The position numbers and the translations under genes were made by a program. This document shows positions 36,952 through 45,870 of a DNA stretch of 64,000 nt, piece by piece; positions within the stretch are counted from its first letter, which is position 1, and each line of letters starts with the position of its first letter. The DNA comes from Rhizophagus irregularis. Lineage: Eukaryota; Glomeromycota; Glomeromycetes; Glomerales; Glomeraceae. The stretch spans positions 4,058,501 to 4,122,500 of the forward strand of contig NC_089442.1 of the NCBI RefSeq assembly GCF_026210795.1, in the 5' to 3' direction. The notes below the pieces were generated by a model. That model made no database searches and was not told the DNA's origin. It saw only the letters and a program-made list of their open reading frames with translations.

Positions 36952-38131
36952 TCATTTACTCATCGGTGTATGGTAAGTCTTTAATAATTCTCCATTTACA
37001 GGTATCTTCTTGATGACACCTTTAATATTTTTAATTCTATAAGCTCCATTCGGTAGTATTTCATGAATGTAAAATGGTCCCAACCATTTTGATTCTAATT
37101 TTCCCGATAGTTGTTGTGCTTTGGCTTTATCATAGAGTAGTATTTTATCTCCAATTCCAAAGGTGTGTTCTTTGATTATTTTTCTGTCATGATACTCTCT
37201 TTTGTTTTGTTTGAGATTTCAGTATTTGTTCTTTGGCTTCATGTCAGATTTTTGGTAGTTCTTCTAATAATCCAACTATTCTATCACTTAGGTTAATTTC
37301 TTTGATATTTTCATCCATTATTGTCCGTACATTTCTTCCGTATGTTAAATAAAATGGTCGAATTCTTGTTGAACTATGCTTTTTATTTCGGTAAGCAAAT
37401 AATATGGGTGCTATCCTTTGATCCCAATCATCTTTGGTTGATAATTTTGCTAATGCTTGACCTAATGTTCGGTTGAATCTTTCAACAAGTCCGTTTGTCT
37501 CTGGATGATAACTTGTAGAAAAATTCCATTTAATTTTGAATTTTTCCATTAATTCCTTAATCATTTCATTATTGAAATGACTTCCTCTATCACTCAATAT
37601 TTTCATTGGACATCCATAGTCTACAAATGATGTCTTCATAAATAAATTTTGATACTTCTTTGGCAGTTGCTTCCTTTACTGCTTTGGCTTCTGGCCATTT
37701 TGTAAAATAATCCATTGCTACTATGATGTATTTATTACCATTTGTTGTCGTGTTCAATGGTCCAACAAAGTCAATCCCGATTTGATACCATGGTTCTACT
37801 ACTTTAATTGGGTGTAATTCATTTTTCCCTTGTGGTTTTCCTCTTCTTCGACATTCATCGCATGTCCTTACATATCTTTCAACATCATTCAGCATATTTT
37901 CCCAATAATATTTATCTTTTAAATTATCATAAGTACTTTTGATTCCCATATGTGCCGATAATTCATGACTGTGAGCTAAATATAGTGCTCCCATCTTTTC
38001 AAAGTCTTCTATTATTCTGATGTTTTTACCATTTTTCTCAATATGCTTTTTACCATCAGTTACTCTGATGTTATCCTTAATCTCAACATTTTTAACCTCT
38101 ATTGGTGGTTTATCTCTATCTAATTCTATTA
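36952..38131 (-). pseudogene. Ty3/Gypsy integrase (frameshifted)
   Basis: It joins the viral-type cDNA to host DNA. Visible in order: the HHCC zinc finger (HSHELSAHMG ... CDECRRRGK), the first catalytic Asp in GIDFVGPL, the second in ILSDRGSHF, the Glu in YHPETNGLVERFNRTL, and the C-terminal GPY/F-type module (ESKWLGPFYIHEILPNGAYRI) ending MSK then TGA at 36952. The frame changes near 37625, between the first and second Asp, and again near 37244, before the C-terminal module. Upstream it is in the same frame as, and fused to, the kinase-like domain. Confidence 0.85.
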
Positions 38132-38735
38132 TTTTATTATATACTCTTTCCCAATCTGCGTCATTATTTGATATTTTAATATTAGCATATTTTTCTCCTT
38201 CGTAAATATCTTGACATTCTTTAAATGATTTCACCATCTCCATATATCTTTCTTCATCTAATAATGGGTATGATGTTTTATGTCCTTGATCCTTTTTCGA
38301 ATATTCTCTACCTTTGTAATTTTCCCAACATTTTTCATTTTCTAAAAATATCACTATTGATTCATCAATTATCCTTTTGCTCCTAAATACTTCCTTTTCT
38401 AATAGGTGGTTCTCATATCTTGTTATGTATCCTCTGTCGAATGATGGTGTTTGTTGATAAAAGTACTCACTATAGGGACTTTTATCTAATATTAACCAAT
38501 CCTCATTATCATGTTCTTCCATTCTTCTGTTGATTTGTTCGACAACTTCCTTCGAATTCCCATTCTATACGCCTTTCTTTGGTATTTTGTACTTATCATT
38601 GTCCTCTCTTCTCCTTTTAAAGGTGTTAAACCTCACACTTTGTCCTACTTTTTCAAATTCTTTTATAAGTTTATTTACAATGAATGTTTTTCCAGTACCA
38701 TCAACTCCACATATGATTATTATTTTAGGTCCCAT
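38132..38735 (-). pseudogene. Thymidylate-kinase-like P-loop domain inserted between RNase H and integrase
   Basis: From the ATG at 38733-38735 the frame reads MGPKIIIICGVDGTGKTFIV, with the Walker A GVDGTGKT at residues 10-17 in the form typical of dTMP kinases (GxDGxGKS/T), then helix and VRFNTF. An in-frame TAG (38565-38567) interrupts after about 56 codons. The same frame then continues through DWLILDKSPYSEYFYQQ, like the DRxPxSExxY segment of phage and cellular nucleotide kinases, and IDESIVIFLENEKCWENYKGRE, like the FL...R lid region, to LDEERYMEMVKSFKECQDIY. About 200 codons matches the usual dTMP kinase size. The domain runs straight into the integrase. The ATG overlaps the stop of the preceding small ORF. 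It might phosphorylate nucleotides for cDNA synthesis; that is inference. Confidence 0.72.
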
Positions 38736-38964
38736 TTTTACATAATTCTGATAATTTTAGCTTGTTTACTTTACTTAATATCACCTCTATTTGTAATATT
38801 TCCTCTTGAGTTTCCAATATTAATGGTCTTTCTTCACTATCTTCAAAATTTTTGGCTTTGAATTTATAGTTATAATTTATCCTGTTTAATTCCTTTGTTA
38901 TACCTTCTAAATTTTCGATTATATCCTTTATTTTATGATTTGTATTTCTTACCACTTGTTCCAT
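38725..38964 (-). CDS. Small helical ORF after RNase H in the Ty3/Gypsy element
   Basis: About 79 codons, starting MEQVVRNTNHKIKDIIENLE, rich in Lys, Glu and Leu and probably helical. It lies in a different frame from both the RNase H ORF and the kinase-like domain. Its stop overlaps the ATG of the latter (ATGGGACCTAA). It may be a linker of a once continuous Pol. I do not recognise a family. Confidence 0.45.
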   Translation of the reverse strand: MEQVVRNTNHKIKDIIENLEGITKELNRINYNYKFKAKNFEDSEERPLILETQEEILQIEVILSKVNKLKLSELCKNGT

Positions 38965-39005
38965 TCTTATTTTTGAAAAGTAACTCTTTTACCCATCTAT
39001 TTATA

Positions 39006-40187
39006 TTATTCTTGATAAGGCATCTGCGTTTTTATTTTCTTTTCCGGTCTATGGGTTATTTCAAAATCATACTGTTCCAATTCCACGACCCATCTTGATC
39101 TCTTTCCTTTCGGTACTTTTGCAGTCATTAATCCCTTCAAAGCTGCATGGTCTGTTACTACCTCAAATTTTCTATTGATCAAGTATTTATGGAAATGTTG
39201 TATTCCCCATACAATTGCATAACATTCTTGTTCGGTTATTGGCCATCTCTGTTCTGTCCCGTTTAAACTTTTACTGGCATATTCTATTACGTATTCTTGA
39301 CCTTTATCATCTTTTTGAGCCAACACTGCCCCTAATCCTATTCCTGAAGCATCTGTAATTAATATAAATTTCCTTAACCAATCTGGTTGTCTCAACACCG
39401 GTTCTTCGGTTAATTTCCTTTTTAATATTTCTAATGCTTCATGTTGTTTGATGCCCCATTCAAACTTTTCATCTTTTCTCAATAAAGATGTTATTGGTTT
39501 TACTATTTTTGAAAAATCTTTAATAAATTTTCTATAATACGTACATAACCCTAATATTGACCTTACACCTTTTATATTTATAGGTGCTGTTAATTTTTGT
39601 ATCTTTTCAACCTTTCCTGGACTTGGTTTTAATCCATTTTTACCAACTACATGTCCTAGAAATTCTATTTCTGTTTTTCCAAATATACATTTCTTTAACT
39701 TTAGTATTAAACTGGCTTCCTCTAATTTTTCTAACACTAACTTTATGTGTTTTAGGTGGTCTTCAAAATTTTCCGAATATATCATTATATCATCAATGTA
39801 TACTATCACAAATTCATTTAGGTACTCTTTTAATACTTTATCCATTAACCTTTGAAAACTTGCAGGCGCATTTGTTAACCCAAATGGCATGACATTATAT
39901 TCATATAATCCTGCTGAGCATATGAATACTGTTTTCTCAATATCTTCCTCAGCCATTTCTATCTGATTAAACCCCGATGCTAAATCTAGACTGGTAAACC
40001 ATTTTCCTGAACTTATCCTTTCTAATTGTTCATCAATCCTCGGTAATGGATATGCATCTGTTATTGTAACTTTATTTAATTTTCTATAGTCGATGCAAAA
40101 TCTATAATTTCCCGACTTTTTCCCTGCTAAAGTCACTGGTGAAGACCATGGACTTCTAGATTCTCTAATTTTTCCCAATTTTAACAT
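39006..40187 (-). CDS. Ty3/Gypsy reverse transcriptase and RNase H
   Basis: It copies the element RNA into DNA and degrades the template. A 393-codon open frame starts in RT: RESRSPWSSPV, then FCIDYRKLNKVT, SLDLASGFNQI, VMPFGLTNAPASFQ, the catalytic YIDD at residues 130-133, and FLGHVV. It continues into RNase H with TDASGIGLGAVLAQ, the Glu of ITEQECYAIVWG and the Asp of VTDHAALKGL. The frame is lost just after HRPEK near 39045, where another frame carries the usual NADALSR ending. The N-terminal fingers region lies upstream in another frame (about 40200-40480), so the start given here is only the first in-frame Met. Confidence 0.92.
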   Translation of the reverse strand: MLKLGKIRESRSPWSSPVTLAGKKSGNYRFCIDYRKLNKVTITDAYPLPRIDEQLERISSGKWFTSLDLASGFNQIEMAEEDIEKTVFICSAGLYEYNVMPFGLTNAPASFQRLMDKVLKEYLNEFVIVYIDDIMIYSENFEDHLKHIKLVLEKLEEASLILKLKKCIFGKTEIEFLGHVVGKNGLKPSPGKVEKIQKLTAPINIKGVRSILGLCTYYRKFIKDFSKIVKPITSLLRKDEKFEWGIKQHEALEILKRKLTEEPVLRQPDWLRKFILITDASGIGLGAVLAQKDDKGQEYVIEYASKSLNGTEQRWPITEQECYAIVWGIQHFHKYLINRKFEVVTDHAALKGLMTAKVPKGKRSRWVVELEQYDFEITHRPEKKIKTQMPYQE

Positions 40188-40476
40188 CTCGTCAACCTCT
40201 TTTCTGATGAATTTACCTTTTTCATCATTTTCTTTGTACCCTTTCTTTGGGCTATTGGTTCAGTACCCCCTTTTAATCTGATTTCATGTTTTACTAGGTT
40301 TGTCCTATTATATTTTTCACCATCGTACTCAAATATATCCTTATATTTTTCTACTAATACCTTTAATTTACCTTTTTGTTCATTGGTTATGTCCCCTACT
40401 TTAAATTTTTCAGTAAATTTTTCATGGTCACTTTTGTGCTTCTTTATCGTCTCTTCAGTATCATTCTGACCAAGAC

Positions 40477-40884
40477 TTATACTTTAAAATTTTCATCTTC
40501 CTGACCTTCATGGTCATCTTCATATATGTTATACAATTCATCCTGGTATAATTCTTCTAATATTTCCTCTTCATCAAATGTTTCTTCAAACCCTTTAATG
40601 GTCCTTTGTGTGTATTTTACTGGTATATCCATAGTTTCATCATTCATTCTAATTATTATTGTTTTATCTGTGTAATCTATATTTGCTTTGAACATATCTA
40701 ATACCCCATTTCCTAACACAATTTCGTTTTTTCCTGAATCAATTACTTCAACCTTAATGGGTATTTCCTTATCCCCAAATTGTATGTATATTGTCGTGGT
40801 ACCCCTAGATGCTAATTTATCCTCATTTATCATCACACATCTTACTGTACTTGGTTCCTCGATTTTTAGGTCCATTTCATCCAT
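40477..40884 (-). pseudogene. Ty3/Gypsy retropepsin-like protease, active site frameshifted
   Basis: Protease-fold residues such as GTTTIYIQFGDKEIPIKVEV and EIVLGNGVLDMFKANIDY match the body of a retropepsin. The active-site segment should lie just upstream at about 40895-40925. There the frame shifts by one base within the expected catalytic triplet region, so a complete D(S/T)G is not read. The C-terminus is acidic. Confidence 0.65.
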
Positions 40885-41037
40885 TATCTGACTAGTTATT
40901 ACATTTACTGCTGCTCTCTATCAAACATTACGTCCTTTAATTCTTGGTTTATTATTAATTTACCCCTTAATGCAGTTAAGTGTTCTGCTTCAATGTTGTT
41001 CATTGATTCTTGTAGTCAATCTGTTTGTGATACCTTC

Positions 41038-41379
41038 TCATTCCTTCATAATATATTTTTCTTTGTTTCGCTCATATCTATAATTTGTGAAAAAGTTGCA
41101 TTTGCTCGTACTTTTCATATCCTCTAATACATTATATTTTGGTATATTTCTTTGAAATGCGCTTGTCCTATGAATACCTTCAACACGTTCATTTTTACAT
41201 TGTTTTGCATAGTGACCTCTTCGTCCACAATTTCCACACGTATTATTATTTCTCCTTCGCTTCTGTGCTTTCCTCAGACTTTCATCAGTGAATCCTCTTT
41301 TTGGTAATGCTGCTGCCCTTTCCTCTTGGCTTGCATATTTATTATTCCTTCTTCGTGCTTGTTCTTGGTCAATTTCCAT
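41038..41379 (-). CDS. Ty3/Gypsy nucleocapsid-like ORF with CCHC zinc knuckle
   Basis: It binds element RNA. It contains CGNCGRRGHYAKQC, a C-x2-C-x4-H-x4-C knuckle, preceded by a basic arginine/asparagine tract and followed by a tail of unknown role. A second knuckle (CYNCKQPGHYANEC) lies in another frame at about 41729-41771, so the element once encoded two. Confidence 0.75.
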   Translation of the reverse strand: MEIDQEQARRRNNKYASQEERAAALPKRGFTDESLRKAQKRRRNNNTCGNCGRRGHYAKQCKNERVEGIHRTSAFQRNIPKYNVLEDMKSTSKCNFFTNYRYERNKEKYIMKE

Positions 41380-41801
41380 ATCTATATCTCGATTACTTGA
41401 CCTATTTTTTATGTTACTTCTCGTTTATTTTTCCCCAGTATAAAAATCTTGATCAACATGGTTAAACGTTACATCATTATCTTCGATAATACGGGTCGTC
41501 ATAACTATATCCTTGGTCATAATTATCCTGATAATCCTGACTATCATAATCATATTGGTCATATTGGTCATTATAATTATCATATTCCACTACATTGAAT
41601 CCTCGATTATTGTTTTGGTGGTTTGGTGGTCTGTTATAGTTATTTGGTCTTCCATTATAGTTATTTGATCTTCTATTATAATTTTGATTATTTGGTCTTC
41701 CATAATTTCTTTGACCATTATTTACCCTACATTCATTTGCATAATGTCCTGGTTGTTTACAATTATAACATGCTACGATGCTATTCTTTGGTTTATTATT
41801 A

Positions 41802-42392
41802 TTATTGCGGTCTCTTTCTCCTCCAAGCTTGATTTACTAGTTTTACCTCTAATTTTTTAAACATGTCGGCAAGGTCATCCTCATAATTTTTCTCCAATGG
41901 TTTTTCAAATATATTCTTTGGCTTGTCGTCTTGTATATCGATTCCTTTTCTTTGGGTATTAATTGGTATATTAAGTGTTTTTCTCATTAATTCATTAGTA
42001 GCTTCCTCTTCTCTCCTTGCTGTATTTACTGCATCATTTAAATTTGCTGGGTTTTGTCTTCTGACTTGATATCCCAATGTTGGTGTTAATCCTTCGATAT
42101 AATTATCCACTTGTAATTCATCATCTAATGCATGGCCTCTGGTAGCTATCCTTAATATTTGCCTGAACCTTGTCGTATATGCTTCAACATTTTCATTTAC
42201 TCCTTGTGTTATTTTCCTTAATTCTAACATTTTCCTTTTTCTAACATCTTCCCTGGTAAATCTTTGTTTAATCCTATGTTTTAAATCATTATCATTATCG
42301 TTATCTTGCCAATTTACCAAATGACCATTGTTTGCTTCCTTCTTTTCATTATACCATTGTGCTGCTGCACCTTTCAAACAGGTAGCTGCCAT
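41802..42392 (-). CDS. Ty3/Gypsy Gag capsid domain
   Basis: About 196 codons, opening MAATCLKGAAAQWYNEKK and followed by LKHRIKQRFTREDVRKRKMLELRKITQG and VEAYTTRFRQIL. This is the retrotransposon Gag capsid pattern (AA..L.G.A..WY, then the YxxxFxxL-type helix). It forms the particle shell. The frame upstream (42374-43726) carries the earlier part of the same domain (DWVRQFETAFTAIG), so a frameshift near 42385 splits it. Confidence 0.85.
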   Translation of the reverse strand: MAATCLKGAAAQWYNEKKEANNGHLVNWQDNDNDNDLKHRIKQRFTREDVRKRKMLELRKITQGVNENVEAYTTRFRQILRIATRGHALDDELQVDNYIEGLTPTLGYQVRRQNPANLNDAVNTARREEEATNELMRKTLNIPINTQRKGIDIQDDKPKNIFEKPLEKNYEDDLADMFKKLEVKLVNQAWRRKRPQ

Positions 42393-43726
42393 TGCTGCTT
42401 GTCAGCTCCATTTACTCCTGCTGCTTTTCCTATAGCAGTAAATGCTGTTTCAAATTGTCTTACCCAATCGTTTATGTCTTCTTCTTCCCTTCCATAAAAT
42501 TGTGGCATACTAATTATTCCTCCAGCTACATTTCCTGCATCCTCAATTGCATTTGCTAATGGGTTGGCTGCGACTAATCCAGCCCAATTACCTCCTATAT
42601 CATGTCCCGTTGCTGCTAGTAAAGCCGCTCTAAAATCTTCCCTTACTTCAGCTCTTGTTGCTCCCATAATTATTGGTACTATTGGTGGGATTGGTGGTAT
42701 CGGTGGTGTTAAAGGCGTTTCAAATAAATTTTCTATATTATAATCAGATATTTCGCTTTTATCCTCAGAATTTGATTCTGAACTTTCACTTGAGTCAAAA
42801 CCAGGTCTATTTATAATGTTTTCTTCATAAGGTTCTTCAAAATTTTCATTGTTATCACTTTCATTTGGATTTAAAATTTCTCCATCTTTTCCAGATCCAT
42901 CTGATTTATTTTCAGACCCACCCGATTCTTCATCATCAGATTTATTTCCACTACTTTCACTATCCTCAATTCCAGCTTGCTGTTTTAGAAATTTATCTAA
43001 TATTCGCCTTAAATTTTTCTCCATTTCATTTTTATTTCCTTGGAATATTTCAATAAATTCTTGATCCAATATTTCTCCATCAGTATATCCCATACTGATT
43101 AACCTCAATAACTCTCCATTAGTTATTCCTATTTTATTATCATCACATATTTGTTTTAATCTTTTAACCCCGATATCAATTTCATTTTCGTCATTTTCAC
43201 AATCCCTACACTTGGTTTTTCCTTCGTCAAATTTATTGTTTATCCATCTTATTCCACATTCATTACAAAATGTGGTATTTTCATTTATCCATTCATATAA
43301 TTTTATCCTTAATTCTTTGTCATTCGTATCAATTTCCTGGAAATATTTTTCCATAAATTCCATTGTTAATATTATACTATTGCTTATCCTGAATTTTCTC
43401 ATTCTTTCTATTTCTGACACATTTAATTCGTATCCTAATTTTTCTAAGTCATCCTTTAATTCTAATAATTCTTTTTGTTCACAATTTTTACATTGTCCAA
43501 TGTCTGCTATCATATCAGGTAACTTTCTATTTCTACAATTTCCACATCTCAATGTTTCTTTTGTTAACCATTCATTTATTTCATCTTTTAATTTTTCATC
43601 ACTTAGTCTCATTAATTCGAAAAATGTACCTAAAAAGTCTTCTGTTAATATCAATTCTATCCTTATCCTTAGGTCCCCACATTCTTTGTATATCCTTGTC
43701 AGTGAACCTTCCACCCATTTCTTCAA
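42374..43726 (-). CDS. Gag extension with repeated zinc-ribbon modules
   Basis: About 450 codons. The first half contains an internal repeat of about 110 residues. A helical block (LTEDFLGTFFELM, LTMEFMEKYFQEI, LDQEFIEIFQGN) is followed by EW(L/I) and then two CxxC pairs (CGNC...CKNC, and CNEC...CRDC). The second half is acidic and Ser/Asn-rich, then PPIPPIPPIVPI, then the start of the capsid domain. The frame begins at a TTG overlapping the previous stop (TTGA), so it is probably reached from the upstream ORF by frameshift or was once joined to it. I know no named family for the repeats. Confidence 0.6.
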   Translation of the reverse strand: MKKWVEGSLTRIYKECGDLRIRIELILTEDFLGTFFELMRLSDEKLKDEINEWLTKETLRCGNCRNRKLPDMIADIGQCKNCEQKELLELKDDLEKLGYELNVSEIERMRKFRISNSIILTMEFMEKYFQEIDTNDKELRIKLYEWINENTTFCNECGIRWINNKFDEGKTKCRDCENDENEIDIGVKRLKQICDDNKIGITNGELLRLISMGYTDGEILDQEFIEIFQGNKNEMEKNLRRILDKFLKQQAGIEDSESSGNKSDDEESGGSENKSDGSGKDGEILNPNESDNNENFEEPYEENIINRPGFDSSESSESNSEDKSEISDYNIENLFETPLTPPIPPIPPIVPIIMGATRAEVREDFRAALLAATGHDIGGNWAGLVAANPLANAIEDAGNVAGGIISMPQFYGREEEDINDWVRQFETAFTAIGKAAGVNGADKQQWQLPV

Positions 43727-44598
43727 TTTTTCTTTTTAATGATTCCATCCGTCCATTCGACATCATCCTCTATTTTTATTTCATAATGTATACTACCATC
43801 ACTGTCCTCTAATTCATAACTTTCAGGACTATCACTTTCTGGGTCCTCAGGTTCCCTTGTAAATTGTTTGGTATCAATAAATCTTTGTCTTACTTTTGAT
43901 ACATATCTTATCCATGCATCACCTCCTTCTTGCGTGTCTGTCTCACATCTATTCTGATATTCTATCTGGAGTAATAATTCAATTACCTCTTCTTTCCTCA
44001 ACAGATCTTCTGTTTCTTCATATAATAGATCCCTGAATAACTTCATTGCTAACTTCTTAACATGTATTGCTTTCATTTCATTTTCCAATATCGTGTTATA
44101 CCAATCCCAAAATTTTTGAAATCTATTTTCAACATCCCAATCTTCTAAAATGTATCCATGTTCCATTATTTCTGGACATCCAATTAATCGATCAAATACT
44201 TCATTTTCTAAGTCTCCTTCAATACAATCCCTTACAATTACTACAATTATTATTCTCAATCCTTTTTCTTTCATTTTTGGTTGTTGTCTGTACCTTATTG
44301 ATTCAATTATTCTATCTACTATATTCCTACATTTTCCTTTATGTATTGTGTCCTCCCTTTCTCTATTGTCCATACTTAATAAATTCAACAATTCTTTATG
44401 TGTCACATTATTGTACATTAGTATTGTATCCTCAAATTTAAATAAAGCATCCCAAAATTTCTTGAATGCTGCCGATACTTCTCTTTCTATTGGGTTACAT
44501 ATTTCACATGCTAAACATTCCTCTGGTTCTATCACTCCTAGGTCATGTTCTTGTTTATGGTTTATATATCCAGCATTCCAAACATGGTACCATTCCAT
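43723..44598 (-). CDS. First ORF of the Ty3/Gypsy element, unidentified
   Basis: 291 codons from an ATG at 44596-44598, starting MEWYHVWNAGYINHKQEHD. An early CLACEIC pair may bind metal. The rest is helical with an acidic C-terminus (EDPESDSPESYELED). It ends with a stop that overlaps the next frame. It is the most 5' coding part of the element, in the place of Gag, but I recognise no family. Confidence 0.55.
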   Translation of the reverse strand: MEWYHVWNAGYINHKQEHDLGVIEPEECLACEICNPIEREVSAAFKKFWDALFKFEDTILMYNNVTHKELLNLLSMDNREREDTIHKGKCRNIVDRIIESIRYRQQPKMKEKGLRIIIVVIVRDCIEGDLENEVFDRLIGCPEIMEHGYILEDWDVENRFQKFWDWYNTILENEMKAIHVKKLAMKLFRDLLYEETEDLLRKEEVIELLLQIEYQNRCETDTQEGGDAWIRYVSKVRQRFIDTKQFTREPEDPESDSPESYELEDSDGSIHYEIKIEDDVEWTDGIIKKKN

Positions 44599-45122
44599 TT
44601 TTAATAAAATTCTCTAAAAATTTTCGCGTCTTTTACTTTTTATCCTTCTTTTATATTTTATTTGACCTATACTGGGCTTGCCTTTACCTCATTTGTTCAT
44701 TACTGAGTATGGTAGTTTACAGGTTTGTACAAATAAATTTATATTCCATAAAATTTTCCAACCTAAGGTTGAAGTGTGAATCCATATTTGATTTGTCCGA
44801 TTATTTGTTGTATTTCCAAGACTGATGTATCTTTCCTCGGTGTCAACAATTCATTTAATAAGTGGGAGATTCAAATCTCCCTCTTTCATATGCTCCTACT
44901 ACGCCTCTAATTCTATTATATCTTAAAATTTACTGTGCTTTGATAATCTTTAATTAATAATCTCGACACCTGTATTGACATTTTATATAATTTTACTACG
45001 CTACAAAATCTCTTATCATTTATATCCTTATTAATTTTTTAATAACTTTCCTTGAATATATTTGTCCAGCAAACATTATTTTAATTTTTGTTAACGTTAA
45101 TCATGATTTTTCTTGGGTACCC

Positions 45123-45267
45123 TCACACAGAATTGTTTTTGGAAGTTCACACAGAACTATTCTCAATTGATCACACAGAATACCTCAATTGAGTTCACAC
45201 AGAAAAAGCTCACACAGAACTATTCTCAATCGATCACACAGAAAACCTCAATTGAGTTCACACAGAA
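45123..45267 (-). repeat. Seven copies of a 10-mer in the retrotransposon leader
   Basis: TCACACAGAA (element strand TTCTGTGTGA) begins at 45123, 45147, 45171, 45195, 45210, 45234 and 45258. Spacing is 24 bases except for one 15-base step. The units between contain CTCAATTGA variants, and a 63-base piece is duplicated. The repeats lie in the untranslated leader upstream of the first ORF and may be an RNA or transcription control region. Confidence 0.85.
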
Positions 45268-45764
45268 TTACCCTACCATCGTATTTATAGTGTCGGTTTT
45301 TGGGTACACTTTTTATCCTTAACTTAACCTCAATTATTTATAAAAATTATTTTTAATCCTTAATTCATGGAACTTATTTACAATATTCTATTAAAACCCC
45401 TTCTAACTTGATTAGCCTCGCATTTCCCTTGATAATTAATTACTACCATGCATATTTGATTCATATGCATGGAAATTATTGTAATAATAATTTTTCATTG
45501 ACATATCAGCCGGTGGTCAAGTTAGATCAAAAATTATAATTTATGAACATTATTATATTTTTTTTTTTATACATTTATGGTCATACTTACCCAAATTAAT
45601 ACCTTTTACCCTGGTAACCATTATTTTCACGTATCCTTTAAAATATTTGACTTTATTTTATTAAAATTTAACGTTAATACACCTTAAATTCTTTTTAACC
45701 AAGACTTAGGACTTTTACTTTTATAATTCCTTAACTTCGTCGATCCTTTATTTGTAACTTCTAA

Positions 45765-45842
45765 TGATCACGTGGGGGTGATCATTTTCTTTTCTCAGAG
45801 ATCCTGTACTTATAACCTGTAGTGATCATGTGAGGATGATCA
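45765..45842. repeat. Duplicated TGATCA hairpins next to the 5' LTR
   Basis: TGATCACGTGGGGGTGATCA (45765-45784) and TGATCATGTGAGGATGATCA (45823-45842) are two related short hairpins. They sit in a roughly 58-base direct repeat that also includes CTTTTCTC(A/G)GAG. They lie just downstream of the primer binding site in the element leader, where packaging or dimer signals are common; the role is inference. Confidence 0.6.
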
Positions 45843-45850
45843 CTTTTCCT

Positions 45851-45868
45851 TTCTCGGAGCATGCACCA
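45851..45868 (-). promoter_or_regulatory. Primer binding site of the Ty3/Gypsy element
   Basis: Two bases inside the 5' LTR the element strand reads TGGTGCATGCTCCGAGAA, beginning with TGG as required to pair with a tRNA 3' CCA. It predicts a primer tRNA ending ...TTCTCGGAGCATGCACCA, so its acceptor stem would start GCATGCT. That fits a glycine-type tRNA (compare the relic at 36643-36714), but the match is inference. Confidence 0.6.
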
Positions 45869-45870
45869 CT

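Noticed and set aside
38132-38735. Kinase-like domain as a separate host gene hit by the retrotransposon
   Set aside because: It lies inside the element between RNase H and integrase, on the same strand, and is in frame with the integrase without a gap.
43212-44617. Long + strand frames opposite the Gag extension (for example 43212-43739 and 44150-44617)
   Set aside because: They are antisense shadows of the minus-strand retrotransposon ORFs, hydrophobic and low-complexity, with no recognisable domain.
45123-45267. CRISPR array from the regular 24-base repeats
   Set aside because: The repeat is only 10 bases, spacers are themselves repeated, no cas genes are present, and the genome is eukaryotic.
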